DNA of 64,000 nt from Pyropia haitanensis (taxonomy: Eukaryota > Rhodophyta > Bangiophyceae > Bangiales > Bangiaceae). The position numbers and the translations under genes were made by a program. The notes beneath the pieces are model-generated. The model did not search any database. It was not told the origin of the DNA and saw only the letters and a program-made list of their open reading frames with translations. The DNA is taken from positions 2,728,001 through 2,792,000 of the forward strand of contig SDUX01000008.1 in assembly GCA_008729055.1 (NCBI GenBank), written 5' to 3'. Shown here in pieces: positions 1 through 11,016 of the stretch (its first letter is position 1; each line of letters begins with the position of its first letter).

Positions 1-1230
1 TTGGGATCCATCCATCGTGCGGTGACGCGGGCGGAAAACAGACGACCCCACAAGCAAATCCGACAGCCGCCGCGCGGGGCCTGGATCAACGGCCGCCCAC
101 TGGCGTGGCGACCGGGGGAATTCCGCCCCCCTGGCAGCGCATTGTCTGTCGGGGTCGCGGGCGGGAGACCGTGGCAGAGGCGGGATTTCCCGTCACCATC
201 GTCGAGGCGGCGAGCGGTCACGAGTCTATCGACGGGACGCCACCGGCTCGCCACCGGCCCGCGGCAGCGCCGTGCGCCCACGCACGGGCGGTGGGCATCG
301 ACGCTCGCCGGCCGCCGCCCCGCGAGGCCCGCCACGCCAGCGCACACCGGGGGCGGCTCCGCGTCGCCGCGCGACGCGTGCCCAGTCATCCCGCCGGTGG
401 GGGCCGTGCACCAACCCTCGCCGACGGCGGCGCCCGCGTGGCCCTCTGCCACACCGTGTCTTGCGGCGGCGGTGTGTGCGTGCGCAATCTGCCCCCGCTC
501 CATTCCCCGGCCGCCGCGGCGGGGGGGGGTGTGGCGGCGGCCGTCGCGTGGCGTGCGGTGTCGCCCGGTCCATTTTCGCCCAGCGCAGCGCGGCCGGCAT
601 TGCCGCCGCCGCCGCCGCCGCGGGATGATCCGCGGGCGGCCCCACATGCAGTTTTTTTTTGTCAAGGGGGGAGGGTGCGCCGGCGGGGTGCACCCCGCCA
701 CCGGTGGCGTCGGTCGTGGGGCGCACGCGGGGGGGGCGACAGGGGTGGGGGGGGGGGGGGGGGGGGTGGTCGCCCCGCCGCTGCGCACCCCGCGCCGTGT
801 GCGCGGATACAGCACCGTTTGGGCGCGGGCCCGCGCGTGCGCGTGGGCACCACGGCAGAGACCCCTGTGGGGCGAGCCGACGCACGGCCGGCGTCACCGG
901 CGCGCCGCGGCGCGCGTCTGCCCTTGCGGTGCGCCCCGCGGTGCCGCGTGCCGCGCGCGTCCCGCGGTGCGACGCGCGGCCGTCTGCGCGGCCGGTGCTC
1001 CTGGCAGGTGTGTGCGGGCGGCGGGGCGTCGCCCGCGCGTCTCGCCAGAGCCGGTCACCCCCTCGCGCAGCTCCTCTGTGGTTCTTCTCTCCGGCTCCCC
1101 CCCACCTGTCTGCGCGATTTTTTTTGCCGCGGCCCTGGCCCTCCCCGCCCGCCTCCCCGCCCGCCTCCCCGGCCGTTTTTGTTGATCCCCCCCGCCCCCG
1201 CTGCGTTGGGGCGCTGGGCAGCCCCCTGCC
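1..1230. other. GC-rich intergenic sequence, left edge
   Basis: No supportable gene. Open frames run through on both strands because the sequence is nearly free of A/T and therefore of stop codons, and their translations are Arg/Pro/Ala/Gly-rich with no recognisable domain. G and C mononucleotide runs occur near 654, 750 and 1120. The last stretch before 1231 is pyrimidine-rich, as expected for a 5' leader of the downstream gene. Confidence 0.6.
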
Positions 1231-1491
1231 ATGGCGGGCGGTGCTCCCCCGCTGGCGCCGGCGGCGGGCCCCGCCGGTGGCGCCGCGCCGCCGCCGCCGC
1301 CGCCGCCGCCGTTGGGTGGCGGCGGCCGCGGCCGCGGCGGCAGCGGCAGCGACAGCGACAGCAGCGGCAGCAGCGGCAGCCGCACGACCGGCCACACCAG
1401 CCGCAGCGGCAGCCACACCAGCCGCAGCCACAGCAGCCGCGGCGGCAGGCGCAGCCACGGTGGCAGCAGCAGCAGCAGCCACACCAGCAGC

Positions 1492-1537
<46 letters not shown>

Positions 1538-3873
1538 GCAGCGGCCGCCGCAGTGGCGGCCCCGTCGACGCGGTCCGCTTCCGCCGCGTCGACAGCGACG
1601 ACGACGCGGACGGCAAGGCCGGCGCCGACGGCCGCCGCCGGAGCGTTGGCGGGGATGACGCGCCCGGCGGCGGCGTCGGCGCCGCCGCGGGCCTCGGCGC
1701 CGCGGTCGGCGTCCTTGGCGTCGGCGGTGGCGGCGGCGGTGGCGGCGGCGGCGGCGGCCGCCGCACGACGCTCGGTGGCGACGACCGCGCGGCGCTGCGG
1801 CAGCGGATGATGGACAAGTCCAAGAAGCGGGTGCGGGACGCGCTGCTCGCGCGGGACCCGGGCGGGTACAAGCGCGCGCTCGCGGATAAGCACAGCCTGG
1901 AGTTTGTGTTTGACGGGCTCACCGAGCTGGGTGCGTTGCGGAGGGGGGGGGGGAGGGGCACGAGGGGTGGAGGGTGTCCGCACCATGGTGACAGGGGGGG
2001 GGGAGGGGGGGGGGGGGGGAGGATGGCCCGGGAGGTGACAGCAACGGGTCTGACCGAGCGCGGCTTGGGGACCGACCTGACCTGACGCTCTTGGCCTGTG
2101 ATGGCGTGTGTTGTTTTTCTCTTTCTGCTGTGGTTTTGGTTTGCCTCTTGCTCGACGGTCCCCGTCTTGTGCCCTCACCCCCCCCCCCCCCCCCCACCTC
2201 CTTTCCCCCCCCCCCGCCCCCCCGCGCGGTACACACCCCACACAGGCGACATTGTGGCGTCGGCCAAAGAGCAAGGCATGGACGACATTGCGTTTGTGCT
2301 CGACGAGGAGCGCCGCGAGTCCCGCCGCAAGCTCATGGACGCGCTCGCGCTCGAGGACGAGGCCGCCGCGATCCAGGGCGTCCTCGCCGTGTCGGCCCAG
2401 ATCGACGAGGCGTTTGCCACGTGGCGCGCGTTCGAATCGGAGGCGCGGGAGGAGAAGCTCGCCGCGCACGCGCGGCTGCCGTTTTGGAAGCGCCCGTTTG
2501 ACCTGGACAAGGATGGCCACGTATCGTTCCAGGAGAAGCGCTTCATCGTCACCATCACGCTGCTCATCCTGACGACCATTGCGTGCGTGGTGCTCGTCGG
2601 CCTCCTCACCAAGCACTTTGTCGACTCGCGCATCAACCCGCTGACGTCGGCAGAGTTTAAGGAGGAGGACACGATCGTGCTGCCGTCCATGTCGTTTTGC
2701 ATCAAGGGGCCGGCCTTTGCGACGTTTCCCACCGCGAACCACGCGGGGCCGCCGCTGTTTACGATTGACCACTACGCGCTGCCGGCGCCACCCAACGTGG
2801 ACAACAAGAACCGCGAGCGGGTGGAGCCCACCAACGACTCGTTCATCGCAGAGCTGCCAGACTCCCCCCCCGAGTGCGGCGGCGGGACGGCGTCGCTGTC
2901 GTCCCAGAACAACACCCTTGACTGCGTCTTTTGCTACCAGGTGAAGGAGAAGGTGCGGATCAAGCGGGGCAACACGGCAGAGGAGAATGTGCGGAGCGAC
3001 CTGCAGCTGCAGTTCTCCTCCTTTCAGCCCTTTGTCGAGTGCCTCACGCGGCCCAAAAGCTTGCGGACCGACGCCCAGGAAGCGCTGCGTGCGCTTGTGA
3101 GCGGCGCATGGGTAGGCCTCATCGACAAGGGCGTCCTCGCGGGCGTAACCCCGACCGACACCACGCCGTCGACAAACATGTCCGACTCGGAGCTGTGCAA
3201 CACCGTCTTCTGGTCGGACTTCTTCTACCCCCGCCGCAATGGCGAGACGCGCGCCACCTTCACGCTCGGCTCCGACGGCACGTGGGCGTCCAGCGGCTCG
3301 CTGCACACCACCAGTGACTCGCTGGCGGACTTTGCGCTGGGCGTAGAGATCCACATCCTTGACTTTTCGAGCCGGGACAGCGCCAAGCAGGCGCACGACC
3401 ACCGCTCCATCCCGGGCTTCCCCATCGGCAACGCGGAGCCCAACGTGCTAACACAGGTGCTGCTGAACAAGCGGACGATCAGCCACCGGTTGCGGGAGGG
3501 CACCCAGCGCACCCGCTCCGAGGACCTGTACCGCGCCAAGGTGGACTACTACCCGCGCGTCTTCCCCGCAAACGCGAGTGTCAACAACACCTACTTCCTC
3601 TCCTTGGCCATTGACAACTTTATCGTCGAGAGCTACAGCCACCAGCCGACGTACACGGTTCCCATGTTTCTCGAGCAGCTCCTTGGCTACTTTGCCAACT
3701 TCTTTGGCGTATCGGTCTTCACGCTGGTCGTCGTGCCCATGATTATCGCCCTGTCCAGCCGGGACAAGGCTCGCACGCTCCGCGCGTCGGTCGAGGAGCT
3801 GGACGAGGAGGCGGGCGACGGTGACGGCGGCGGCGGCGGCCGCCGCGACTCGACCGGCCGCCGCTCGTCGGTG

Positions 3874-3908
<35 letters not shown>

Positions 3909-4158
3909 CCGCCGCCGCACGTCTGCGCTCGGCGTGGGCGGCGCTCGCGGCAGCGCCGAGGTGGGCCTCGCCTTTGAGGACGCCAAGCCCCGCATCTCCG
4001 AGCGCCTCCACCCGCGGTCCGTCTTTTCGGGCCTCCTCGGCGGCGCCGCGGGCGCCGCGCCGGGCGGCGGCGGCGGCGGCGGCGGCGGCGACGGCGGCGA
4101 CGGCGACGGGCGGCGGCTGTCGACGGGCGGCACGGGCGACGGCCGCCGCGGCTCGACC

Positions 4159-4189
<31 letters not shown>

Positions 4190-4356
4190 GCGGCGGCCGC
4201 CGCTCGTCGGTCGTTGGCACGCCCGTCACCGCGGCGATCCGCTCCGAGCGGCAGGCCAAGCGGATCAGCGAGTACCAGCGCAACTACTCGGCCTTCCGTC
4301 GCACCGTCGGGGACGCGCCGGAGGATGGGGCGGACGACGCGGCCAAGCGGGTGTGA
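1231..4356 (+). CDS. Two-pass membrane protein, DEG/ENaC (amiloride-sensitive channel)-like, with EF-hand loop
   Basis: Two exons, 1231-1930 and 2246-4356, joined across a GT-AG intron (1931-2245, phase 1), give about 936 residues. The N-terminus is Pro, Ser and Gly low complexity. A charged helical region follows, then a perfect EF-hand loop (DLDKDGHVSFQE, residues 319-330) just before the first membrane segment (about 334-356). After it comes a large, probably extracellular domain with Cys residues and several Asn-X-Ser/Thr sites. The stretch VLPSMSFC (Cys385) resembles the Pro-x-x-x-x-Cys region after TM1 of DEG/ENaC channels. The stretch FLEQLLGYFANFFGVSVFTLV (about 708-728) resembles their pre-TM2 and TM2 segment. 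The C-tail is Gly/Arg/Ser-rich. The channel assignment is an inference from topology and these two motifs; P2X or PAC-like two-pass channels are alternatives. Confidence 0.6.
1494..1535 (+). repeat. (AGC)n microsatellite encoding poly-Ser
   Basis: An almost pure AGC triplet run in the first exon of the two-pass membrane protein. It is read as polyserine in frame and continues a longer Ser/Gly/His-rich region. Confidence 0.9.
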
Positions 4357-4941
4357 CCGTCACGGGGGGGGATGGGGGGGGGGGGGGGCGAGCGGGGTGT
4401 GGAGGGGGAGCGGAGCAGGTGGGAGGGTGCGCGCGTACGCGCCCGCCGCCGGGGTGCGCGCGCTGCTGCGCAGGGGGAGAGGGGGGAGAGCGGGTTTGGG
4501 GGGGGGGGGGGGGAGGCGGGATGGGGCTGGGGGAAGGGGCGAGACGAGAGGGGACGAAGCGGGGGACACGGGGGGAGGGGAGGGGGGGGGGAGCGCTGTC
4601 GCGCGCCATGTTTTACTTTTTTCTTTTTCTGTTGCGCCCGCGTTTGCCCACTCCCCCCGTGCGTGCCCGGCACACGCTGCCGGCGGTGCGGCCGCGGCGG
4701 CCGCCGTGCAGCCGCCGGCTGCCGCCGACAACGCCCACCGCGCGGGCCGCCCGGCGGCGGGCGGGCGCGCCGATGGCGGCGCGGTGCGGGTCGCCGCGGG
4801 GCGGTGCGGCGCTCGGGGGGCGCGGCGGCCCCGCCCGCGGTGCCACACGCCGATGCTGGTCGGCAGGAGGAGGTTGGGGGCGGCGGGCGGGGCTGCCCCT
4901 GTGGCATTTAACAGAGAGAAGCAAGCGCCGCAGTGTGCCAG
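4357..4941. other. G-rich intergenic sequence
   Basis: Contains G runs (4371-4388, 4498-4514, 4581-4590) followed by a GC-rich stretch. No coding signal or RNA gene recognised. The strand asymmetry (G-rich on +) starts directly after the stop codon. Confidence 0.6.
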
Positions 4942-5706
4942 TAGAGAGTTTTGGCAAGTAACTCGACTGTTGTTTCGACAGTATCTCGACTGTACATTGC
5001 GCCACGTTTCAGAGCTACCGTCGAGATACAGGATTTTCCGACCGTCTCCGACGGTATTCTCGGGATGTACAGTCGGGCCCCGGTGGATCGCGTTGAAGAA
5101 AAGCTGTACCTTTCAGCCACGTGTCGCGCGTGCGAGGCCCCATAGGCGGGTGGTTTGGGCCGCCATATGCCGGTACAACCATTTCTGGTACATTGGACGC
5201 AGCTTGGCTGGAGCTGAGGGACAGGTGGTCTGTCCGTGGTGTCAGTGAGCTTGGCCAAGCGGGCCGATCGTTGTCGTGTTGCGCGCCTTTTTCCCAGCCT
5301 CTTGCACCCACCCTCCCCCCTTTGTTGGCCTTGTGCTGCCTCCACGTCGTGCCGAATATGTCATCCCCGAGCCCTACCACACCTGCAGAGGATGCGTCGT
5401 CTGCGTCCTCGAGGCGGGACCGGCCGTCTACTGGTGGGGTCCCTGAATCGGCGACCAAGAAGCCGCGCCGGCTGTGGCGTCCCACTGGTGGAAGCGATCG
5501 CAACGACGTGCTGCGTCACTGCCTTGGTCGTGGCGCGCCTCGCCTTCTGTTCCGTTCGTGTACAGGACTGTCGCGTTACAGGAAAGTTACTTGCCAAAAC
5601 TCGTTCGAGTCCGCGACGGTAGAATAAATACGGTATCTCGACTCTTTCCAGATTCCGTCGAGATACAGTCGAAAGCGACCGTCAGATTACTTGCCAAAAC
5701 TCTCTA
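4942..5706. mobile_element. MITE with perfect 18-bp terminal inverted repeats and TA duplication
   Basis: The left end reads GAGAGTTTTGGCAAGTAA at 4944-4961, and its exact reverse complement is at 5687-5704. Each end is flanked by TA (4942-4943, 5705-5706), the target duplication typical of Tc1/mariner-type transposons. A third partial copy of the terminus lies inside at 5587-5602. The motif TATCTCGACTGTA and its complement recur near both ends (around 4984, 5030, 5632 and 5660). The roughly 760-bp body is less GC-rich than the surroundings. It encodes no transposase I can recognise, so it is non-autonomous. Confidence 0.9.
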
Positions 5707-6874
5707 GTGACAGTTTTTTACTGGGTTGGGTGGCGGAAAAACAAACAAGGAAAGAAATGAAACAACACGCCCACCCGTGGAAACAGCAACACGGGTGCCC
5801 CACTTGACCTAGAGACAATCTGAAAGAGTTACGAGGGGAAAGGCGGCAATACCAAAGCAGACTGGGCTGGACGCGGGCTGTGTTGGGTTCGGTCCCGGTC
5901 GAGTTGCGACGTGATCCCTTGAGTTAGTATGCATTACATAAGTATGTGTACGTGACACGCAAAGATCGCATGGTTCCGCGTGACTTGAGCCTCGCGCGCA
6001 CGCGCCCGCCGCCGCTCTCCTTCCACTGCTTTTGCAGCCGTCCTCGAGGCAGGCGCCGTCACGCCTGGATGTCTCCGCCTCCGTAGTGGATGGCACCACG
6101 TCGCGCGCGGGGTCCATCGATTTTAAATTCAATCGTCCCTCGTGCCGAGCGAGGCCAGTGCGCGCGAGAGCTCCCGCTCCCCAGCCGCCCCTCAACGGAT
6201 GGGTCTCTGTGGGTACTCCCTATTGTATCCCGGCTTAACGGGCCAGTGTGGCCCTTGCCCCGCCGCGTCGTGGACACCACCAGCCGGTGCCACGAGTGCG
6301 GGCGGCCGTTGACGCCCGCCACCGGCGTCCTCCGAGGGGTTTGCTGTACACAACTAAACGCACACGGGACGCACCCTGTACGCTGCGGCCAGTCGGGTCG
6401 GCGTCTGCTGGGGGTGGGCCGCGCTGCGAAGACGGTGGGGGGGGGTGGTGTCGGGGGCTGCGGGAGGTCGTCCAGCTACTTGGTTTGCACGCGTGATGAT
6501 AGCATTTTCCCCCATGGGCACACCCGAGGGGGGGGGGTGGGGGAGTGGGGGGGAGACGAGACCTTTTTTTCCCGCCCCCACGGCCACGACCCGGCCACCG
6601 CGCCGCGGCCGTTGAAACCGTGCGTGACGTTGGCGGCGTCGGCGGGTGGTGTATAGACCGCGTACCCCGGCCACCGCCTCCCGCAACGCACCTCAACGTA
6701 CCGTCGGAGCCACCACCGCAGCATCCCCCCGCCCCTCGTCAACTGCTCGCTTGTGGCCACCTTCGCGGCGCCGCCCCTTGACCGACCGGCGTGGTCGCCC
6801 CCGCTGTCCGTTGCGCTCCCTGTGTCTGCCGCCGCTCCTCTTCCCCCTCCCCCCCCCCCGGCCTTCCTGTCGCC
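5707..6874. other. Intergenic sequence upstream of the SPEC3-like gene
   Basis: A moderately AT-containing stretch (5707-6240) gives way to GC-rich sequence. Nothing recognisable as a gene. The final 100 bases before 6875 are strongly pyrimidine-rich, as before most genes in this window. Confidence 0.5.
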
Positions 6875-7805
6875 ATGGGCTTCAATTTCAACAAGACGCC
6901 GCCTGGCTATGGCGGCTGCATCGGCGCCCTCATCATTGTGTGCGAGGTCTTTTTTCCGGTACGCGCGGCGGGGGGGGGGGGGGTGGCGACGGAGGGGGAG
7001 TAGGCGGGTGGGGGGAGCTGCCGCTTCGTGTTGTCGCCAGTCACCGCGACGGGCCTGGCTGGCGTGACCTGGGACAGACTGGTGGCTGCGGGACGCCGCG
7101 CGGCGCTGCGGGTCGCGGCAGCGGAGCCGGTCGACTGACTCGCCACCGTGGTGTCTCTTCTGTGGGTGGTCCTTTGCGTCGGGCGGCGGGCTTGGCCGGG
7201 CGGTTGGGGTGGTGTATGTCTTTTGGGGGCGTGGCGTGAACGGTATGGACCCTCGACCCTGTTGGCCATCTACTTTTTACTTCTTCCTTTGATGTGTCTG
7301 TGCGTGTGCGCGCATCCCCAGGGTGGGACGACCATGGTCGTCGGCCTGCTCACGTCGTGTGACATTGACATCATCCTGATTGGGCTGCTGCAGCTGCTGC
7401 TGGCGCCGCTGATTGTACGTTGCTTGTCCGTCTTGCGAGTTGCCGTCCGCGCGACTGTGGGTGAGAGGCGAGGGAGGGGACGGGAGGGGGTGGGCTGATG
7501 CGCACCCACGGGGGAGACAGGACGCCGACCGGTGGGGGTCAGGGCGGGTGACGAACCCACCGGCCGCGAGGGGCCGCGCCGGCTTTCGGGGTGACCGCAC
7601 CCTGGCTGCCGCCGCGCGAGTCCCAACGACAGCATACTGATGCGGGGGCGCCGCTTGCTTCTGGTTGTGCTGGGTGGGTGACGGCTGGTCGCGGCGGCCC
7701 GGTGTTGCTTTGGCTGGCGCTCTGCCATCGCAGGTGGGGTGGGTGTGGGCCATCTACTGGGGCTTCAAGGCGTACGGGCCGCTGGGCGAAGGCGGCGAGC
7801 AGTGA
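6875..7805 (+). CDS. SPEC3/Stum-family small membrane protein
   Basis: Three exons, 6875-6958, 7322-7414 and 7734-7805, all joined in phase 0 with GT-AG introns of 363 and 319 bp, encode 82 residues. The start ATG sits in a GCCATGG context. The protein is almost entirely two hydrophobic segments. Residues about 13-37 include GGCIGALIIVCEVFFPGGTT. Residues about 48-70 include IGLLQLLLAPLI, continued across the second splice by VGWVWAIYWGF. The ILIGLLQLL-APLIVGW-W-I-WG pattern is the signature of the SPEC3/Stum family, known from sea urchin ciliated cells and the fly mechanotransduction protein Stum. The exon-joining frame restores this motif exactly, which supports both splice sites. Function in an alga is unknown. 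Confidence 0.8.
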
Positions 7806-8239
7806 GGCCGCTGCCTCTCCTATCCCCTCCCACCCGCCGCTCCCCTCATCCCCCTTAATGGCCTGCGGCGTGTCTATTTGGTTTGTTTTCGTCTGTCGCT
7901 TGGCCCGGCCGTATCCGAAGTGTCTGGTCGCTATTCCAGTTGCGTTGTGTCGTGTTTTTTGCCGTGTCGGGTATGCCCTCTGGCGGGCGGGCCCGCCGCT
8001 GCCCTTTCAATGTTTTTTGGCAGGCAGCTCTCGACGCCGACGGCCGCCCATGAGCATCGGGACCGCGCTGCCTGCGACGATACTCCCAAGGAACTGGCGC
8101 GGGCGGGCACCTCCGCGTGTATCCTCCACTCCCCTCTCGCATCCCCCCGCCTGTCCCTTCCGCTTGGACCCTCGCCGCTGGTGTCCCCTCTGTACGCCTT
8201 ATCCTTCCCCTCCCAACCCCCCCCCCACCCCCGGCAGCC
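7806..8239. other. Intergenic sequence between convergent genes
   Basis: Lies between the 3' ends of the SPEC3-like gene (+) and the lipoxygenase gene (-). Pyrimidine-rich on the + strand. No gene seen. Confidence 0.6.
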
Positions 8240-11016
8240 TCAGATATCAACCGACATGGGGATGTTGGACGGCGCGAGGTAGGTGTAAGGGAGGGGCTCT
8301 TCCGCCTCCCGCGCCCGCACGTCCGCGTCGACCGCGGCCAGGCGGCGGCGGAGGCGCGCGGCGGCGGCCGCGACGCCCGCGTGGCGGAACCAGCCGCCCG
8401 GCCAGGGCGCCCACGGGTACGCGCCGAGGCGCGAGACGCGCACGCTCCCCAGCAGCGTGTAGACAAACGCCTGCCGTGAGGCGGTCAGGGGCGGGGGGAG
8501 GACGGCCGCGACGGCCGCCGCCGCGGAGTCGATGTCGACAGCCGTCGCCGTCGCCGCCGCCGCCGTCGGCGACGGGGGGGATGTCGGCGGGGTACCCGGT
8601 GCCGGCGGTGCCGGCGGCGGCGGCGGCAGGTCACCCATGAGCGCCAGCGGCCACGCGGGGGTGTAGCTGCCGAGGGGCTTTTGGGGAAAGTTGAGCGCCG
8701 CGTGCTGCGCGGACGCGGTGAAGATGACGACGGTGAGGAGACGCGCCAGGCCCGCCCGGCTGCGGATGGTGCCGACGGGGATGGCGGCGGCGGGCGGACC
8801 GCCGCCGCCATCGTTGCCGCCGTCGTCGCAGGGGAGGGGGGGGTGGCAACCGTGGCTCCAACGGCTTCGTCGGCGACAGGTGCCTCCCCCGTGGGGTCCG
8901 AAAAGGACGACGCCCCTGACACCCTGGTCGGACCAGAACCCTCCCGGTCCGTGTCGCTGTCGCGGCGGGGGGGAGGCGCCCCCACGACCGTGGCCCCGAC
9001 GTCGTCGTCGGCGAGGGCGACCTCCCCCGCGGACTCCCCATACCCCGACACCCCTACCGCCCCGCTGCGGATGGTGCCGATAGGAACGGCGGCGGGGGGA
9101 CCTCCGCCGCCAATCCGCTGGTCGCTGACCCCGACGCGGCGGCGGGGGAGAGGGGGAACGTCCGTGGCTCCGACGGCGTCGTCAGGGCGGGGTGCCTCCT
9201 CCGCGAACTCCCCACAGCCTGATGCCCCCGACGCCGCCAGCCTGCTCCGACCAGAACCGCCGTGCTCCACGTCGCCGACGACGGGGACGGGTGGTGCCGT
9301 CGCGGGTGCCCCTTCCCCGACGGCGTCGTCGGCGACGGGCACCTCTGCCGCGGGCTCCCCAAACCCCCCCACGCCTGCCGCCGCCACGCCCGCCACCCAC
9401 GCGGCGAGCTCCGGGTCCCCCGCCACGGCCGCGTCGTCGTCGTACCACGCGCGCACGTACGCGTCGACAAACGTAGCCAGCGCCGCCCACACCCGCAGCG
9501 CGTCGTCGCGGTACGGGTAGGCGAGGCGCGCGTCGGTGACCCCCCGGGCGGCCAGCTCGGCCGGCACCGCCGCGGCCCACAGGTCGACCCCCCCGAGCGC
9601 GCGCACCGCCCACGCGTGCATGGGCGCGACGGGCCCCGGGAGGAGGGCGTCGACGGCGCCGCCGGCGGGGAGGAGCGTCGCCTCGGCGAGGTTGTTGATG
9701 GAGAGGGTGCCCGTGAAGTGGGGGCCCACCAGCCGCAGCAGCGGGTGGCGGGGCGACAGCGCCCGCCGCGCGGCGGCGGCGAGGCCATTGACGAGCAGGT
9801 GCGTGCGGCCAATGTGCCACGTCAGCTGGTGGTCCGTCCCGTCGGCGGCGGTCAGCGCGGCGCGCGCCACCGCCCAGCGGTCGCCGTCGGCGGGCGTGAC
9901 GACCGACCGCGGCCCGCCGCCGGCGACGCCCGTCTCGATCGCCACCGGCACGAGCTTGCCGGTCGTGGATGCGGGGGGCAGCGCCAGCAACGCCCGCGGC
10001 GAGTGCACCACCTCCCCCCACCCGCCCGTGCCGCCGGCAGGCGCGTCGCTGCTCGAGGAGCCACGTCGCCGGCGGGGTCCCAGTGGCGGCGCGGCGGCGG
10101 CGGCGGCGGCGGCTTGCGCGGCGAGGAACTCGCCCAGCTCCACGTGGTCCACCGCGTACAGGCGGCGGTCCGCGGCGGCGGCGGCGAGCGTGTCGCCGCC
10201 ACACCCCGCCGCGGCGCGCAGGTGGCGGTCGGTGATGCCCCAGGCGGCGGCCGCCGCGGCGGTCGCCGACCGCAGTGCGTAAGGGTTGGGCCCCGCCACG
10301 CGTAGCCGCACCCACGTTGCGTCGTCGGCGGGCGCCGCCGCCGCCGGCGGCAGCGGCAGCGTCACAAACAGCGCCCGGTACGCGGCGGCCGGGTCGTAGG
10401 GGGAATCCTCGCCGCCGCCGCCACCGTCACGCAGCGGGCGCACGCCGGCGGGTGGCGGCGGCGGGCGCGCCGCGCCGGCCGCGCCCGCCGCGAGCTCCGC
10501 GTCCACCCGCCCCGCGGCGGTGGCGACGGCCGCCTCCCGCCGGGCCCCCCCGTCGAGGGCGCCGCCGAACAGCGGCACGACGAGCGCGGCGACGCGCGCC
10601 GCGGCGGCGGCGGCGGCGGCGGTGGCGCCGCGGCCCACCCGCCGCCGCGCCGTTGCGCCAACGACGGCGGCGGCGTTGAGGCCGAGGCGGCCGACGGTGG
10701 CGACGACCGCCACGACCCAGACGAGCGGCGGGCGCTCGGCGGGCGGCAGCGGCCGCACAAACGTGACGCCCGCCAGGACAGCGGAGGGGGCGGCGGGGTA
10801 GGTGGCGGCGACCGCCGCGACCGCCGCGGCGCGGTCGGCGCCGCCCTCGCCGGGGGGGGTGGAAGCGACGGAACGGGAAAAGAGGTGCGGAGGGAGGCCC
10901 ACATGATGTGAGGGTGGGTGGGGGGGGAGGAGGGTGGGGGGGGGGGGGGGAGCGCGCTTGGCGAGCAGGTCGGCCAGGCGGCCGACGGGAATAAACGGAA
11001 GGGGAAGGACGCCCAC
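8240..11016 (-). CDS. Lipoxygenase
   Basis: Non-heme-iron dioxygenase that inserts O2 into polyunsaturated fatty acids, the first step of oxylipin synthesis. Reading on the minus strand, DHQLTWHIGRTH (about residues 394-405) carries the first two iron His ligands. It is followed by the usual HP-LLRLVGPHF and SINNLA segments. Near the C-terminus AQHAALNF supplies the third His and the Asn, and the protein ends in Ile (SVDI, stop at 8240), the fifth ligand. All catalytic metal ligands are therefore present. Between WVAGVAAAGVGGFG and the last third lies a tandem-repeat insertion. The frame shifts by one base close to the G8 run at 8836-8843, which looks like a homopolymer error rather than a mutation. 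The first 150 residues are Pro/Ala-rich and the exact start is uncertain. Confidence 0.88.
8760..9370 (-). repeat. Tandem repeats inserted in the lipoxygenase gene
   Basis: Four diverged units of roughly 45-58 codons stay open in the lipoxygenase frame. Each has a core of the type (G/S)xGE-A-E-P-ADDAVG followed by a Pro/Arg segment. One unit contains PPAAVPIGTIRS (coding strand, around 9065-9105), a copy of PPAAAIPVGTIRS at the start of the conserved C-terminal part (around 8765-8800). The array therefore seems to have grown by duplicating the edge of the catalytic domain. Confidence 0.75.

Noticed and set aside
226..3402. A 1058-codon open frame on the minus strand
   Set aside because: It lies opposite the two-pass membrane protein and reads as Arg/Ala/Pro repeats; stop codons are rare here because the DNA is so GC-rich.
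5590..5625. GTTCGAGTC resembling a tRNA B box
   Set aside because: No matching acceptor, anticodon stem or A box nearby; it lies inside the MITE.
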